DNA from: Chitinophaga costaii
Lineage (GTDB): Bacteria; Bacteroidota; Bacteroidia; Chitinophagales; Chitinophagaceae
Assembly (NCBI RefSeq): GCF_900094705.1
Contig: NZ_FMAR01000013.1
Coordinates: 81,111-145,110 of the forward strand
Reading direction: 5' to 3'
Length of the DNA stretch: 64,000 nt
A program made the translations under genes and the position numbers. The notes beneath the pieces are model-generated. The model was not told the origin of the DNA. It saw only the letters and a list, made by a program, of their open reading frames with translations, and made no database searches. How positions within the stretch are numbered: position 1 is the stretch's first letter; each line of letters opens with the position of its first letter. This document shows, in pieces, positions 52,770 to 61,708 of the stretch.

Positions 52770-54440
52770 ATGAAAGCTACCCAAGCCATGAAAGCCGCCT
52801 GCTGCCTGCTATTGGCATGCTTTGCCTTCTGCCGCCCCACCTGGGCGCAAACCACCGATGCACAAGTGATTTTCAGCGCGCCGATTGAAGAACCTGCCTC
52901 TGGCTGGTGTAAACTGCTGTTACTTAAAAACGGGCATACCTTCTTCCTGCGCTTTACACCGCATGATGGCATACTGGTGAATATTTACGATACTGCACAT
53001 ACCTTGCAGAGAACAGACACCATTGGTAGTATTGGTTGGGATGCCCATTCCATGGCGGATGCCGAAATAGATGGCCTGTATGAAATAAACGGACAGGTGG
53101 TACTATTTCTCCAACAGCAATTGAAGTACAAGCCCACCTTGTTTCGCCTGGTATTGGATGGTAACGATGGTCACCTGCTGCGGGAAGATAAATTGGGCGA
53201 ACTGGCCAGCATTCAGCAGCACCAGGCCGCTGCGTTGAACAATGAGGCCTCTCACGACTGTTTCGTGGAAAAAGACCCTCGCTCCGGCTACTACGCTGTG
53301 GCCCTGTTTAACGGCACCGAACTGGCCCACGACAGTACCGATGCCGGACACGTGGAGGTGATTCACTTTGCGCCAGACCATCACGAAATTCACCGGGTAC
53401 AGTATTACCTGCCCGATAGCAGCTATGAATATTTCAATTACCTGAACATGCAGGTGCAGGGTGGGGAAGCCGTGTACCTGGCCAGTATGGCCTTTAACAC
53501 ACACACCAATAAACACCACGAAGACAGTCGCCTCCTGATAGCCCGCCTGGGTGCCACAGACACCGTATTCACCTTTCAACCGGCAGACCAACAACATGGT
53601 GCTGGCAATGCCTGGGGCATGCTGCAATGCATGCCTGGGCAGCCATTGCGCCTGCTTGTTACCGCCCAGCCTGCGGATATAAACCGCAAAAAAAACACCA
53701 GCCTCATGCCGGTATATTTTCTCAGCTTCGATGCCCGCACACTGCAACCGGTAGCGCAAGAACAGCTACCTATGGCGGCCGCCAGCGATTATGCGAAAGC
53801 TCACCTGCAATACCAGGATAAATATACCGGCATGTTGCAAGCATGGCTACCCTTGGCAGACGGCTCTTCGCTGCTACTTCAGGAATCTATCCGCCAATTC
53901 ATCCAGGGTGGTGCTACTTTTAAAAAAACTATCACCGGCCTGGGAGATGCAGGCATTACCCACTTGGATGCTAACGGTAAGGAGGAAGGCGCTGTAGTAT
54001 TGAATAAAATACAATCTGCTGCGGGCACTTACCAACCTTTTTACCAATACCGCCGCAATAAAAGTGAATGGTCTTTCCGTAACCGGAACACCATGGCTGG
54101 TGTAAATGGTTATTTATCCTATGCGATGGTGCAAAATAAAAAGGGTAATTATTTCCTGTATAACCAACTGGTGTCTACCACTCCGGGCGACTATTCCGTA
54201 GCTACCCGTCCGCTTCGCACTATTTCCGAAGCGGGATTGGTGTGTTATCATTATGTAGACGGGCAGTTGCTGCAATTAAAATTATTTCCACCACCGCCCA
54301 CCTTACTGGAAGCGCCTACATTTTACGCCTGCATGCTGGACGCAGCTGCCGAAGATGCCGTGAAGAATTGCTATGCTACCGTGATGATAGCACACAACGA
54401 TACGGTGCGGAAGGCCTACCTTGCCTGGATAGTGTTTTGA
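52770..54440 (+). CDS. Large secreted hypothetical protein
   Basis: A 556-residue protein with a signal peptide (core CCLLLACFAFC, end TWAQ). The mature part is rich in short strands and GDAGITHLDANGKEEG- or LSFDARTLQPVAQEQL-like segments, suggesting a beta-propeller-like fold. I do not recognise a family. The start could also be the Met at 52788. It follows the TPR gene after a terminator, so it is a separate unit. Confidence 0.75.
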   Translation: MKATQAMKAACCLLLACFAFCRPTWAQTTDAQVIFSAPIEEPASGWCKLLLLKNGHTFFLRFTPHDGILVNIYDTAHTLQRTDTIGSIGWDAHSMADAEIDGLYEINGQVVLFLQQQLKYKPTLFRLVLDGNDGHLLREDKLGELASIQQHQAAALNNEASHDCFVEKDPRSGYYAVALFNGTELAHDSTDAGHVEVIHFAPDHHEIHRVQYYLPDSSYEYFNYLNMQVQGGEAVYLASMAFNTHTNKHHEDSRLLIARLGATDTVFTFQPADQQHGAGNAWGMLQCMPGQPLRLLVTAQPADINRKKNTSLMPVYFLSFDARTLQPVAQEQLPMAAASDYAKAHLQYQDKYTGMLQAWLPLADGSSLLLQESIRQFIQGGATFKKTITGLGDAGITHLDANGKEEGAVVLNKIQSAAGTYQPFYQYRRNKSEWSFRNRNTMAGVNGYLSYAMVQNKKGNYFLYNQLVSTTPGDYSVATRPLRTISEAGLVCYHYVDGQLLQLKLFPPPPTLLEAPTFYACMLDAAAEDAVKNCYATVMIAHNDTVRKAYLAWIVF

Positions 54441-54549
54441 GGAATGTGGGCTACTTAACAGGCCTTTTAAAATATTTACAGGCTGGGGGCTGGTTGCATT
54501 ATTTTTATGGTAGTATGGTTAACAATAATTCATCCAGCTTTAGCAAAGT

Positions 54550-55023
54550 GGCAGCCATGCTTTGTTCTATGCACATTTGAATAACTTGTTCCAGGTCTAC
54601 GCAAAACAGATCCTTACGGGGTGATGTTATCTACTGGCTAGACCGGCAGCATAACGTTGTACATGAAAGTGCTTTCTTTGATGTAATGGATGCTTTTGTG
54701 TTATACCTTGACCAGTCTTGTTATACCGGCATCAACGGGTATGAGTTTCAATATACCCGGTAGAAAGCCGGCAGTTTTTATAAGAACACCTGAACCAGTT
54801 TTGCAACAATGATAGCCGTCAGTATTCCATGATCATCTACCTGAATACCGGCTGGGTAAGCGGTGATGGGGGAGAACTTTTTATACACCATGCACCTGGC
54901 AATACCCAACAGATTGATCCTGCCGCTGGTAAAACTATTTTTTTCAAAAGCAGCGAGTTGGAACACGAAGTTTTATGGACCCATAAGCCGCGCATGAGTA
55001 TTAAAAGCTGGCTGAAACGTTAA
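54550..55023 (+). pseudogene. 2OG-Fe(II) oxygenase (prolyl 4-hydroxylase-like), decayed
   Basis: Three frames together read as a 2OG-Fe(II) oxygenase of the bacterial prolyl 4-hydroxylase type: RGDVIYWLD and VMDAFVLYLDQSCYTGI, then YEFQYT, AGSFYK, HLNQF, then MIIYLNTGWVSGDGGEL, FFKSSELEHEVL and PRMSIKSWLK. The Fe-binding His (in HLNQF) and the second His (LEHEVL) are still readable. A TAG at 54761-54763 and a one-base deletion near 54785 break the frame, and the N-terminus is shifted again near 54560-54600. It cannot make a full enzyme. Confidence 0.82.
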
Positions 55024-55179
55024 GAGTGGGCAATTGCGCTACCGATGGCTTTTGTTCTTCCACGTGTGTTCATCCCAATGTTGCCGGCAGTGGGTACTTA
55101 CCTTTCCGTTTAAAGCCAGTGCCGGCAACGTTACTGCTTCCGCTTTTTTTTATCTGGAAAATATGAGTAATTTAAAAGC

Positions 55180-55836
55180 ATGAGAAAACATTTATTCATG
55201 GCCTGCCTATTGGCGGCTTTGCCATGTAGGTTGATGGCGCAGAGCGCGCCGCCGTTTTGGAAAGAGATCCTTGCATTTAAAGCAGCAGATGCCCAGGTAA
55301 CACCTATTGCCAAACCGATTGTTTTTGTGGGTAGTTCCTCCTTTAGAAAGTGGGTAGATGTGAATGCCTACTTCCCGGGTTACCCAATTATTAACCGTGG
55401 TTTTGGTGGTTCCACCCTACAGGATGTGATCCGTTATGCCTACGATGTGATCCTGCCGTACAAACCCAAACAGGTGGTAGTGTATTGCGGGGAAAACGAC
55501 CTGGCTGCGAATGTGACGCCGGCAGAAGTAGTGATGCAATTTAGAACGCTCTTTGTCATGATCCGGGAAAACCTGCCCCATACAACGATCGATTTTGTAT
55601 CCATTAAAAAAAGCCCCAGCCGCGAAAAGTTTTTCCCGCAGGTGGACGAAGTGAATAAAGCAATCCTGGCATTCCTGCAGCAGCAGCATAATGCAGCCTA
55701 CATAGACATTAACCCCATCATGCTGGACGCCAGCGGGCAGCCACGTCCCGAGCTATTTCTTAGCGACCACCTGCACATGCAACCGGAGGGCTATGCGCTA
55801 TGGAAAAAAGTAATAGGGCCTTACTTGTTAAAATAA
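55180..55836 (+). CDS. Secreted SGNH/GDSL hydrolase
   Basis: A 218-residue esterase-like enzyme with a signal peptide (MRKHLFMACLLAALPCRLMAQ). The SGNH blocks are visible: nucleophile Ser in FVGSSSF, Gly in NRGFGGST, Asn in YCGENDL, and the catalytic Asp-His in LSDHLHM. It should hydrolyse acetyl or acyl esters on glycans or lipids outside the cytoplasm. It is alone between the decayed oxygenase and the symporter. Confidence 0.91.
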   Translation: MRKHLFMACLLAALPCRLMAQSAPPFWKEILAFKAADAQVTPIAKPIVFVGSSSFRKWVDVNAYFPGYPIINRGFGGSTLQDVIRYAYDVILPYKPKQVVVYCGENDLAANVTPAEVVMQFRTLFVMIRENLPHTTIDFVSIKKSPSREKFFPQVDEVNKAILAFLQQQHNAAYIDINPIMLDASGQPRPELFLSDHLHMQPEGYALWKKVIGPYLLK

Positions 55837-55930
55837 AATAAGGAGCTATGCCACTACAGCTTTACGTGGTAGGGTATTTAAGATGGTAGAAAACACCTGG
55901 TGGTCAATACATGGTACATCATTTAGCATT

Positions 55931-57196
55931 ATGAAAATCTTCAAGATACTTTACATCCAGGTGTTAATAGGCATTGGGCTGGGGGGGGTGTGTGGGTGGT
56001 TGTTTCCAGGTTTTGCGCCGGCGGCGAAGCTGATCAATGAGACCTTTATCAACATGATCCGGATGGTGATTGCGCCGGTTATTTTTTTCACCATCGTATT
56101 GGGCGTGGCGGGGGCTGGCAATATGCGGCAGGTGGGCCGCGTGGGCGGTAAGGCCCTACTGTATTTTGAGCTAATGACCACTTGTGCACTCCTGATTGGG
56201 GTGGTAGTGGCTAATGTAGTAAAACCCGGTGCCGGCGTGGTTTTTAAGCCTTCGGCAAATGAACAGGTGGCAGCATACGCGGAGAAGGCGAAGGAAATGA
56301 ACTGGGGCGAATTTTTAAGCCACCTTGTGCCGGCCAATGTGGTAGACGCCTTTGCCACAGGAGATATATTGCAGGTATTATTTTTTAGTATCCTCTTCGC
56401 CTTTGGCCTTCGCATGCTGGGAGCGGCTGGCAAAAGCCTGCTGGGTGTTTTTGATCAGCTCAACAAAGTACTTTTTAACGTGTTAAAGATAGTGATGCGG
56501 GTAAGCCCCATCGGCGCTTTTGGCGGTATGGCCTTTACCATCGGCAAATTTGGGTTTGCAACCCTGGCCGTGCTAGGCAAGCTGCTTCTCACGTTTTATC
56601 TCACCGGCATACTTTTTATTTTCGTGGTATTGTGGGCCGTTTGTAAAGCTTACGGTGTTCAGTTATGGAAATTACTAAGCTATATTAAAACTGAAATTTT
56701 GATCGTGATTGGTGCCAGTAGCAGCGAATCGGTACTGCCCACCATCATGCAGAAACTCACGGATGCCGGCTGCGATAAAGAAGTAGTAGGCCTGGTGATA
56801 CCGGCTGGTTACAGCTTTAATTTAGACGGTACTACCATTTACCTAAGCCTTAGTATTTTGTTCCTGGCCCAGGTGTTTCAGGTAGATTTGTCCATGGGGC
56901 AGCAACTCACCGTGGTGGGTATTCTCATGCTTACCAGCAAAGGGGCTGCGGGGATTGCCGGTAGTGGATTTATTGTACTGGCCTCCACGCTCACCGCCCT
57001 GAAAGTAATACCGCTGGAGGGTTTGGGCCTGCTCTTCGGGGTAGACCGGTTTATGAGCGAGGGCCGCGCGGTGATCAATGTAATTGGCAATACGGTGGCC
57101 ACGGTGGTCATTTCCAAAAGCGAGCATGCCTTAGATGAAAATTGCTTTCACAACGTGGTACACCTTCAACAAACCTCCAAACCCGATATCGTATGA
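55931..57196 (+). CDS. Dicarboxylate/amino acid:cation symporter
   Basis: A 421-residue transporter of the DAACS (DctA/GltP) family, cation-coupled uptake of C4-dicarboxylates, glutamate or aspartate. Typical segments are FINMIRMVIAPVIFFTIVLGV, a Ser-rich hairpin IGASSSESVLPT, SFNLDGTTIYLSL, and the C-terminal GVDRFMSEGRAVINVIGN. Length and motif order are normal. The frame reaches 55883, but MKIFKILYIQV at 55931 is the family-like start. The stop overlaps the next start as ATGA. Confidence 0.93.
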   Translation: MKIFKILYIQVLIGIGLGGVCGWLFPGFAPAAKLINETFINMIRMVIAPVIFFTIVLGVAGAGNMRQVGRVGGKALLYFELMTTCALLIGVVVANVVKPGAGVVFKPSANEQVAAYAEKAKEMNWGEFLSHLVPANVVDAFATGDILQVLFFSILFAFGLRMLGAAGKSLLGVFDQLNKVLFNVLKIVMRVSPIGAFGGMAFTIGKFGFATLAVLGKLLLTFYLTGILFIFVVLWAVCKAYGVQLWKLLSYIKTEILIVIGASSSESVLPTIMQKLTDAGCDKEVVGLVIPAGYSFNLDGTTIYLSLSILFLAQVFQVDLSMGQQLTVVGILMLTSKGAAGIAGSGFIVLASTLTALKVIPLEGLGLLFGVDRFMSEGRAVINVIGNTVATVVISKSEHALDENCFHNVVHLQQTSKPDIV

Positions 57197-57468
57197 AGCC
57201 AGTTGTTTACATTACCTATTGCCCTAAATGCGGATGGTTGCTGCGTGCTACCTGGATGGCGCAGGAGCTGCTTACAACTTTTACCGAAGAACTGCAGGGC
57301 GTACAGCTACAGCCCAGCGAAATTAATGGCGCTTATAAAATTTACGTAAATGATACCCTCATTTGGGATCGTAAGCGGGAACAAGGTTTTCCCGACATTA
57401 AAGTGTTAAAACGTTTGGTGCGCGATATCGCTGCCCCCGGCAAACCGCTCGGGCACAGTGAGGGGTAA
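57193..57468 (+). CDS. SelW/Rdx-type thioredoxin-like protein
   Basis: A 91-residue protein of the Rdx (SelT/SelW/SelH) family with the redox motif CPKCGW near the N-terminus. The second Cys takes the place of selenocysteine in animal SelW. It overlaps the symporter stop as ATGA, so the two are translated together. A redox-dependent effect on the transporter is possible but only inferred from position. Confidence 0.85.
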   Translation: MKPVVYITYCPKCGWLLRATWMAQELLTTFTEELQGVQLQPSEINGAYKIYVNDTLIWDRKREQGFPDIKVLKRLVRDIAAPGKPLGHSEG

Positions 57469-57604
57469 AAATTTGTACCGGGTATATTTTAATACAGGAA
57501 AGGGTAGCATAAGATGGCTCCTTTTTTGTGTATTATGCCATCATCATCTACCGGTGGGGTATTGTACTAAATGGGGAAATTTATATGGTTTTAATAGAAA
57601 ACAT

Positions 57605-58164
57605 ATGGCCGTTCGCCGCAGTGCTGCATTAATTTTTATTGTATTTACGGTACTCATTTATTTTTTAAGCATAGGACTGATCGCGCCGGTTATTCCTGAT
57701 AGTGAGATATTCCCTGGCTTTTGCAGGGCTAATGACCCTCCTGGTGCAGGGAGCTTATCCGCGTGATCATTCTGAAGGTGGGCCACAAAACCGCCGCATA
57801 TGCAGTATTGCTGTTTTACCTGGTGGGCATGGCACTTTTCAACATTGCTTACCAGGGTTGGATGATGTTTGATATCCTGGTATTATACTGCCTGGGTGGC
57901 CTTGCCGGGCCAGCACTGCAGGGCATTATTTCCACACAAGTGCCGCCATCCGAGCAAGGTGAACTACAATGTACCCTCACTGGCATCATGAATATTACCG
58001 CCATTATGGGGCCTCCGCTCATGACAAATTTATTCAAATGGTTTACCCAGCCACAGTTCTCTATATTCTTTCCTGGCGCGCATTTCCTGTCAGCGGCGGG
58101 CTTTTGTTTTATAAGTTTGTTACTGGCTTTCCGGTCGCTGCGCCATTATGTGGCACCAAAATAG
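57605..58164 (+). pseudogene. TetA-like MFS exporter, internally deleted and frameshifted
   Basis: The first about 30 codons from ATG 57605 read MAVRRSAALIFIVFTVLIY and IGLIAPVIP, the start of a TetA-type drug:H+ antiporter. They then jump to YSLAFAGLMTLLVQG, in a second frame, which matches a middle helix, and a one-base loss near 57755 moves to a third frame with IILKVGHKTAAYA and a stretch of C-terminal helices up to FRSLR. About half the protein is missing. It lies just after the SelW-like gene. Confidence 0.82.
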
Positions 58165-58188
58165 TTATGTTCACTAAAAAAATACGTC

Positions 58189-60648
58189 ATGCTTAAACGT
58201 CCATGGTTCCGCTACACTCTCTACACCTTGGGAGGCTTTTTGGCCTTACTGGTTTTGTTGTGGCTGGGCTTTGCATGGTATATTCATCATAACAAGGCCC
58301 GGTTGCTTGCTGATATTTCCAGGCAGCTGGAAGGCTCACTCAATGGTAAGCTTACCATTGCAGATATGGAACCGGCCCTCATTGAAAGTTTTCCCAATAT
58401 ATCGGTACAGTTGCAAGGCGTAGCCCTGAGCGATAGCCTGGGCCCTGTGCTACATAAACCCCTGATCCAGGCGGAAGCCATTTACGTGCGCGTGAACATT
58501 TTTGCCCTGCTCCACAAGCAGGTAGACATTCGCCAGGTAACGATTACCAATGGCCAGGTATATTTATTCCAGGACAGTACCGGGTATTCAAACCTGTACC
58601 TTATAAAGCCTAAACACCCTGGCCGTCCAGGCGTGAGCAAAGGCAATAGCCCCACTATTGCCAAAGTGGAATTGCGTAACATAAATTTCACCTTCGATAA
58701 CCAGGAGGCTCATAAGTTATTTGATATAGACATTCAATCTTTCTTTGGCAGTATGCGTTACGACAAGGGTAGCTGGACTTTCAGTACCTCGCTGCATACT
58801 TTATTTCATTCCTTTGCCTTCAATACCCGCAATGGTAGTTTCCTGAAAGACCAAACGCTGGAAGGTACTTTAAATCTGCATTACGACACAGCTGGTCATG
58901 TGCTGGATATCCCCGAACAGCGCCTAAAAATAGGCGGGCAGCGGGTATCATTAGGCCTCCATTTCTGGTTGAAGGAACCAGCCCCGCATTTCGACCTGCA
59001 ATTAAATGCAGACGACCTCCCTTTCAGCAAAGCCGCATCTTGGGTGTCGCACAATATTTCCCGGCATTTCGATACTATTTACCTGCAGCAGCCAGTAAAT
59101 GTGCAGGCGCATATTCAAGGCAGCCTGCTGCCTAATTCCCAGCCTAAAATCCAGGTGAAATGGCAGACCCAAAAGAATACGTTGACCGTTTATGGGAAAG
59201 ACCTCACCGAATGCTCGTTTAATGGCATATTCGATAATGAGCGCATGAAGGATTCGGGATTCACTGACCTCAATTCTAGCATCAGTGCCTTCAACCTGAA
59301 AGCACGTTACATGAACATTCCGTTCAGCGCCGATACGCTACAGGTTATTAACCTTATACATCCCAGCATTCGTGCGCACTTTAAATCCGATTTTCCGCTC
59401 TCCGACCTGAATGATGCCACCAGCGGCCTTTTCCAGTTTAACAACGGTACTGCTAAAGCCGATATGTTTTATGAAGGCGGTTTCCTGCCCAACGATACTA
59501 CCCCGCCCAATATGCAAGGCGTGGTGCTGATCAACAATGCGGCCTTTCAATATATTCCACGCCAGTTGTCGTTGCACAATAGCCAGGTGAAACTTTATTT
59601 TAACGGAGCCGACCTGGAGTTGCATGACATGCGCCTGCAAAGTGAAAAAAGCATATTGCTCATGGATGGCAATGCGCCTAATTTCCTGACCCTGTATTTT
59701 GTAAATCCTTCGAAAATATCGATAGACTTCAACATTCGCAGTTCCATGCTTAATGCCAACGAATTTCGCGGCTTCCTGGGTAAGCGCAAGCGCACCGCTT
59801 CCAAAGTTGTTTCGCAAAAGGCCCGCCTGAAAACCGTTGCCCGCCTGGACGCTGTGCTGGAAGCCTGTAGCGTACACCTTAAAGCCAGCGTAGACAAGTT
59901 TATGTACCGCCGTTTTAATGCCAGCAATGTGAAGGCAGACCTTACCCTGGCAAACGATGGTATTATTCTTTCCCAGGGCTACATGGAGCATGCCGGTGGC
60001 ACTGTGAGCCTGAAAGGCCGCACTTTTAATAAAGGCGATACCGATCCATTTACTATAGATGCACAAGTGAACAAAGTGAAAGTAGACCAATTCATGGACG
60101 CGTTGAACAACTTTGGCCTGGAAGACTTTACTTATAAGAACGTACAAGGAACTTTTTCCGCCAAAGCCCACTTAACAGGCCTGCTCCGCGACGATGGCGA
60201 ACTGGTATCGAGTGCATTGAATGGCTCTCTTAGCTTTAGTCTTATCAATGGTGCGCTGATAAATGTGCCGATGTTTAAAGGCATCTCTAAATTTTTCCCC
60301 CGCCGTAACCTGGACAACATCACGTTCGAAGATCTGCAAAATAACTTCACCATCCATAATGGGCTGGTAACCATTCCTCCCATGCACATTGCCACCAGCG
60401 CCATTGTACTGGATGTAAAAGGCCAGTACGCGCTGGGTAAAGTAAAAGGCACCAACGTTCAGCTAGACGTACCTATCCGCAATCCCAAAAAAGACCGCGA
60501 TGTTGCGGACGATACTGAACGGCGCAAACGAAGCCGTAAAGGCATTGTCCTCCATTTTAACGCAGTAGATGGGGCAGATGGTAAAGTGAAACTAAAATTA
60601 GGCAAGAACGATGAAGCCGGCAATAATATCATTGACGACGAAAATTGA
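58189..60648 (+). CDS. AsmA-like (DUF748-type) membrane-anchored protein
   Basis: An 819-residue protein anchored by one N-terminal helix (about residues 10-32), with a long beta-rich periplasmic body of the AsmA type: KLTIADMEPALIESFPNIS at the start, LTLANDGIILSQGYMEHAGG in the AsmA-like C-terminal domain, and a basic/acidic tail. AsmA-like proteins form bridge-like hydrophobic grooves and move phospholipids to the outer membrane. A 51-residue linker with KRKRTASK lies near residue 530. It is 24 bp after the decayed TetA gene. Confidence 0.87.
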   Translation: MLKRPWFRYTLYTLGGFLALLVLLWLGFAWYIHHNKARLLADISRQLEGSLNGKLTIADMEPALIESFPNISVQLQGVALSDSLGPVLHKPLIQAEAIYVRVNIFALLHKQVDIRQVTITNGQVYLFQDSTGYSNLYLIKPKHPGRPGVSKGNSPTIAKVELRNINFTFDNQEAHKLFDIDIQSFFGSMRYDKGSWTFSTSLHTLFHSFAFNTRNGSFLKDQTLEGTLNLHYDTAGHVLDIPEQRLKIGGQRVSLGLHFWLKEPAPHFDLQLNADDLPFSKAASWVSHNISRHFDTIYLQQPVNVQAHIQGSLLPNSQPKIQVKWQTQKNTLTVYGKDLTECSFNGIFDNERMKDSGFTDLNSSISAFNLKARYMNIPFSADTLQVINLIHPSIRAHFKSDFPLSDLNDATSGLFQFNNGTAKADMFYEGGFLPNDTTPPNMQGVVLINNAAFQYIPRQLSLHNSQVKLYFNGADLELHDMRLQSEKSILLMDGNAPNFLTLYFVNPSKISIDFNIRSSMLNANEFRGFLGKRKRTASKVVSQKARLKTVARLDAVLEACSVHLKASVDKFMYRRFNASNVKADLTLANDGIILSQGYMEHAGGTVSLKGRTFNKGDTDPFTIDAQVNKVKVDQFMDALNNFGLEDFTYKNVQGTFSAKAHLTGLLRDDGELVSSALNGSLSFSLINGALINVPMFKGISKFFPRRNLDNITFEDLQNNFTIHNGLVTIPPMHIATSAIVLDVKGQYALGKVKGTNVQLDVPIRNPKKDRDVADDTERRKRSRKGIVLHFNAVDGADGKVKLKLGKNDEAGNNIIDDEN

Positions 60649-60673
60649 TGCGCGTGGATTGGGATTTCTCCTT

Positions 60674-60681
60674 TACTTTTG
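60674..60681 (+). promoter_or_regulatory. -7 box of rnpB
   Basis: TACTTTTG fits TAnnTTTG and ends 8 bases before the 5' arm of the RNase P RNA. Confidence 0.6.
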
Positions 60682-60689
60682 TCGCTTAA

Positions 60690-61046
60690 CTACAAACCGC
60701 ACTATCGTCTCTTCGGGGAAGGAAAGTCCGGACAGCGCAGAGCAACGCACCACCTAACGGGTGGGGCACCGGTGCAAGCCGGTGTACAGACAGTGCCACA
60801 GAAAATAACCGCCTGGCGGCAACGCCCGGTAAGGGTGAAAATGTAGGGTAAGGGCCTACAGGCAGTGGTGGTAACACCATTGTGGGGTAAACCTTGCGTG
60901 CTGAAATGCCATGTAAACGGTCGCTTAGGGCTGCTCGCTCAAGACCGAGGGTAGGCAGATACAGGTAACGTGTGAACGTTATCGCAGATAAATGATAGTG
61001 GATTCCGTGCAAACGGAATTACAGAATCCGGCTTATAGGTTTGTAG
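60690..61046 (+). ncRNA. rnpB: RNase P RNA
   Basis: This is the ribozyme part of RNase P, which removes 5' leaders from tRNA precursors. The conserved GGAAAGTCCGGAC block, ACAGAAAATAACCGCC, GGTAAGGGTGAAA, and a 3' ATGATAGTGG to ACAGAATCCGGCTTA block are all present. The ends pair: CTACAAACC (60690-60698) with GGTTTGTAG (61038-61046), followed by seven T. The length is about 357 bases. A -7 box places transcription start at the mature end. Confidence 0.96.
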
Positions 61047-61152
61047 TTTTTTTATTATCTTGGATAAGGCGTTGGCTAACAAGATAATTATGTAAAAACC
61101 CCTGATTTGATTGTTCCGCGCTATATTTTCCTACACAAACTAAATACTCTTT

Positions 61153-61590
61153 ATGACTTCAAAAGACGAAAAGACCTGGGGCATGCTTGTGCATCTCGGT
61201 GGACTGATCGGCATGTGTGTTATTTCCCTGGCAGGCAATATTATTGGTGCGCTGGTCTTCTGGCTCATCAAAAGAAATGAATCTGCTTTCGTGGATGACC
61301 AGGGACGCGAGGCGGTGAACTTTCAAATTACAATCAGCATATTATCTTTAGTGTTAAGTGCTGTGAGCTGGATATTTTTCACCCTTTTGCGCGCGGCCAC
61401 CTGGAGCTGGATGTGGGGATACAGCGACTTTGGTCCGGTTTTCTTTCACCCCCGCTTCTTTCACTTTGGCTGGGCGGGCCTGTCCGGACTTGCCTGGGTG
61501 TTAAACATTATCTTCTCCATAATTGCCGCAGTACGTGCCAATAATGGTATTGCTTACCGCTATCCCATTTCCCTGCGGCTGGTAAAATAA
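61153..61590 (+). CDS. DUF4870 membrane protein
   Basis: A 145-residue protein with four predicted helices. WGMLVHLGGLIG at the start and the ESAFVDDQGREAVNFQITISI segment match DUF4870, a family of small Bacteroidota membrane proteins of unknown function. It lies 106 bp after rnpB. Confidence 0.86.
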   Translation: MTSKDEKTWGMLVHLGGLIGMCVISLAGNIIGALVFWLIKRNESAFVDDQGREAVNFQITISILSLVLSAVSWIFFTLLRAATWSWMWGYSDFGPVFFHPRFFHFGWAGLSGLAWVLNIIFSIIAAVRANNGIAYRYPISLRLVK

Positions 61591-61647
61591 CGTGTACACG
61601 TAACCGTTAGTCCATGTAAATCATTTATTTTTTCTGGAAAATACGAT

Positions 61648-61688
61648 AAAAAAAGAGGCCATCTTTTTGAAAGACAGCCTCTCTTTTT
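61648..61688. terminator. Bidirectional terminator
   Basis: AGAGGC (61654-61659) pairs with GCCTCT (61677-61682), with A- and T-runs on both sides, between convergent genes. Confidence 0.82.
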
Positions 61689-61708
61689 ATTGCAGGGGAT
61701 ACCTGTTA

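Noticed and set aside
60686..61012. 108-codon open frame on the minus strand
   Set aside because: It is the antisense shadow of the RNase P RNA gene and matches no protein.
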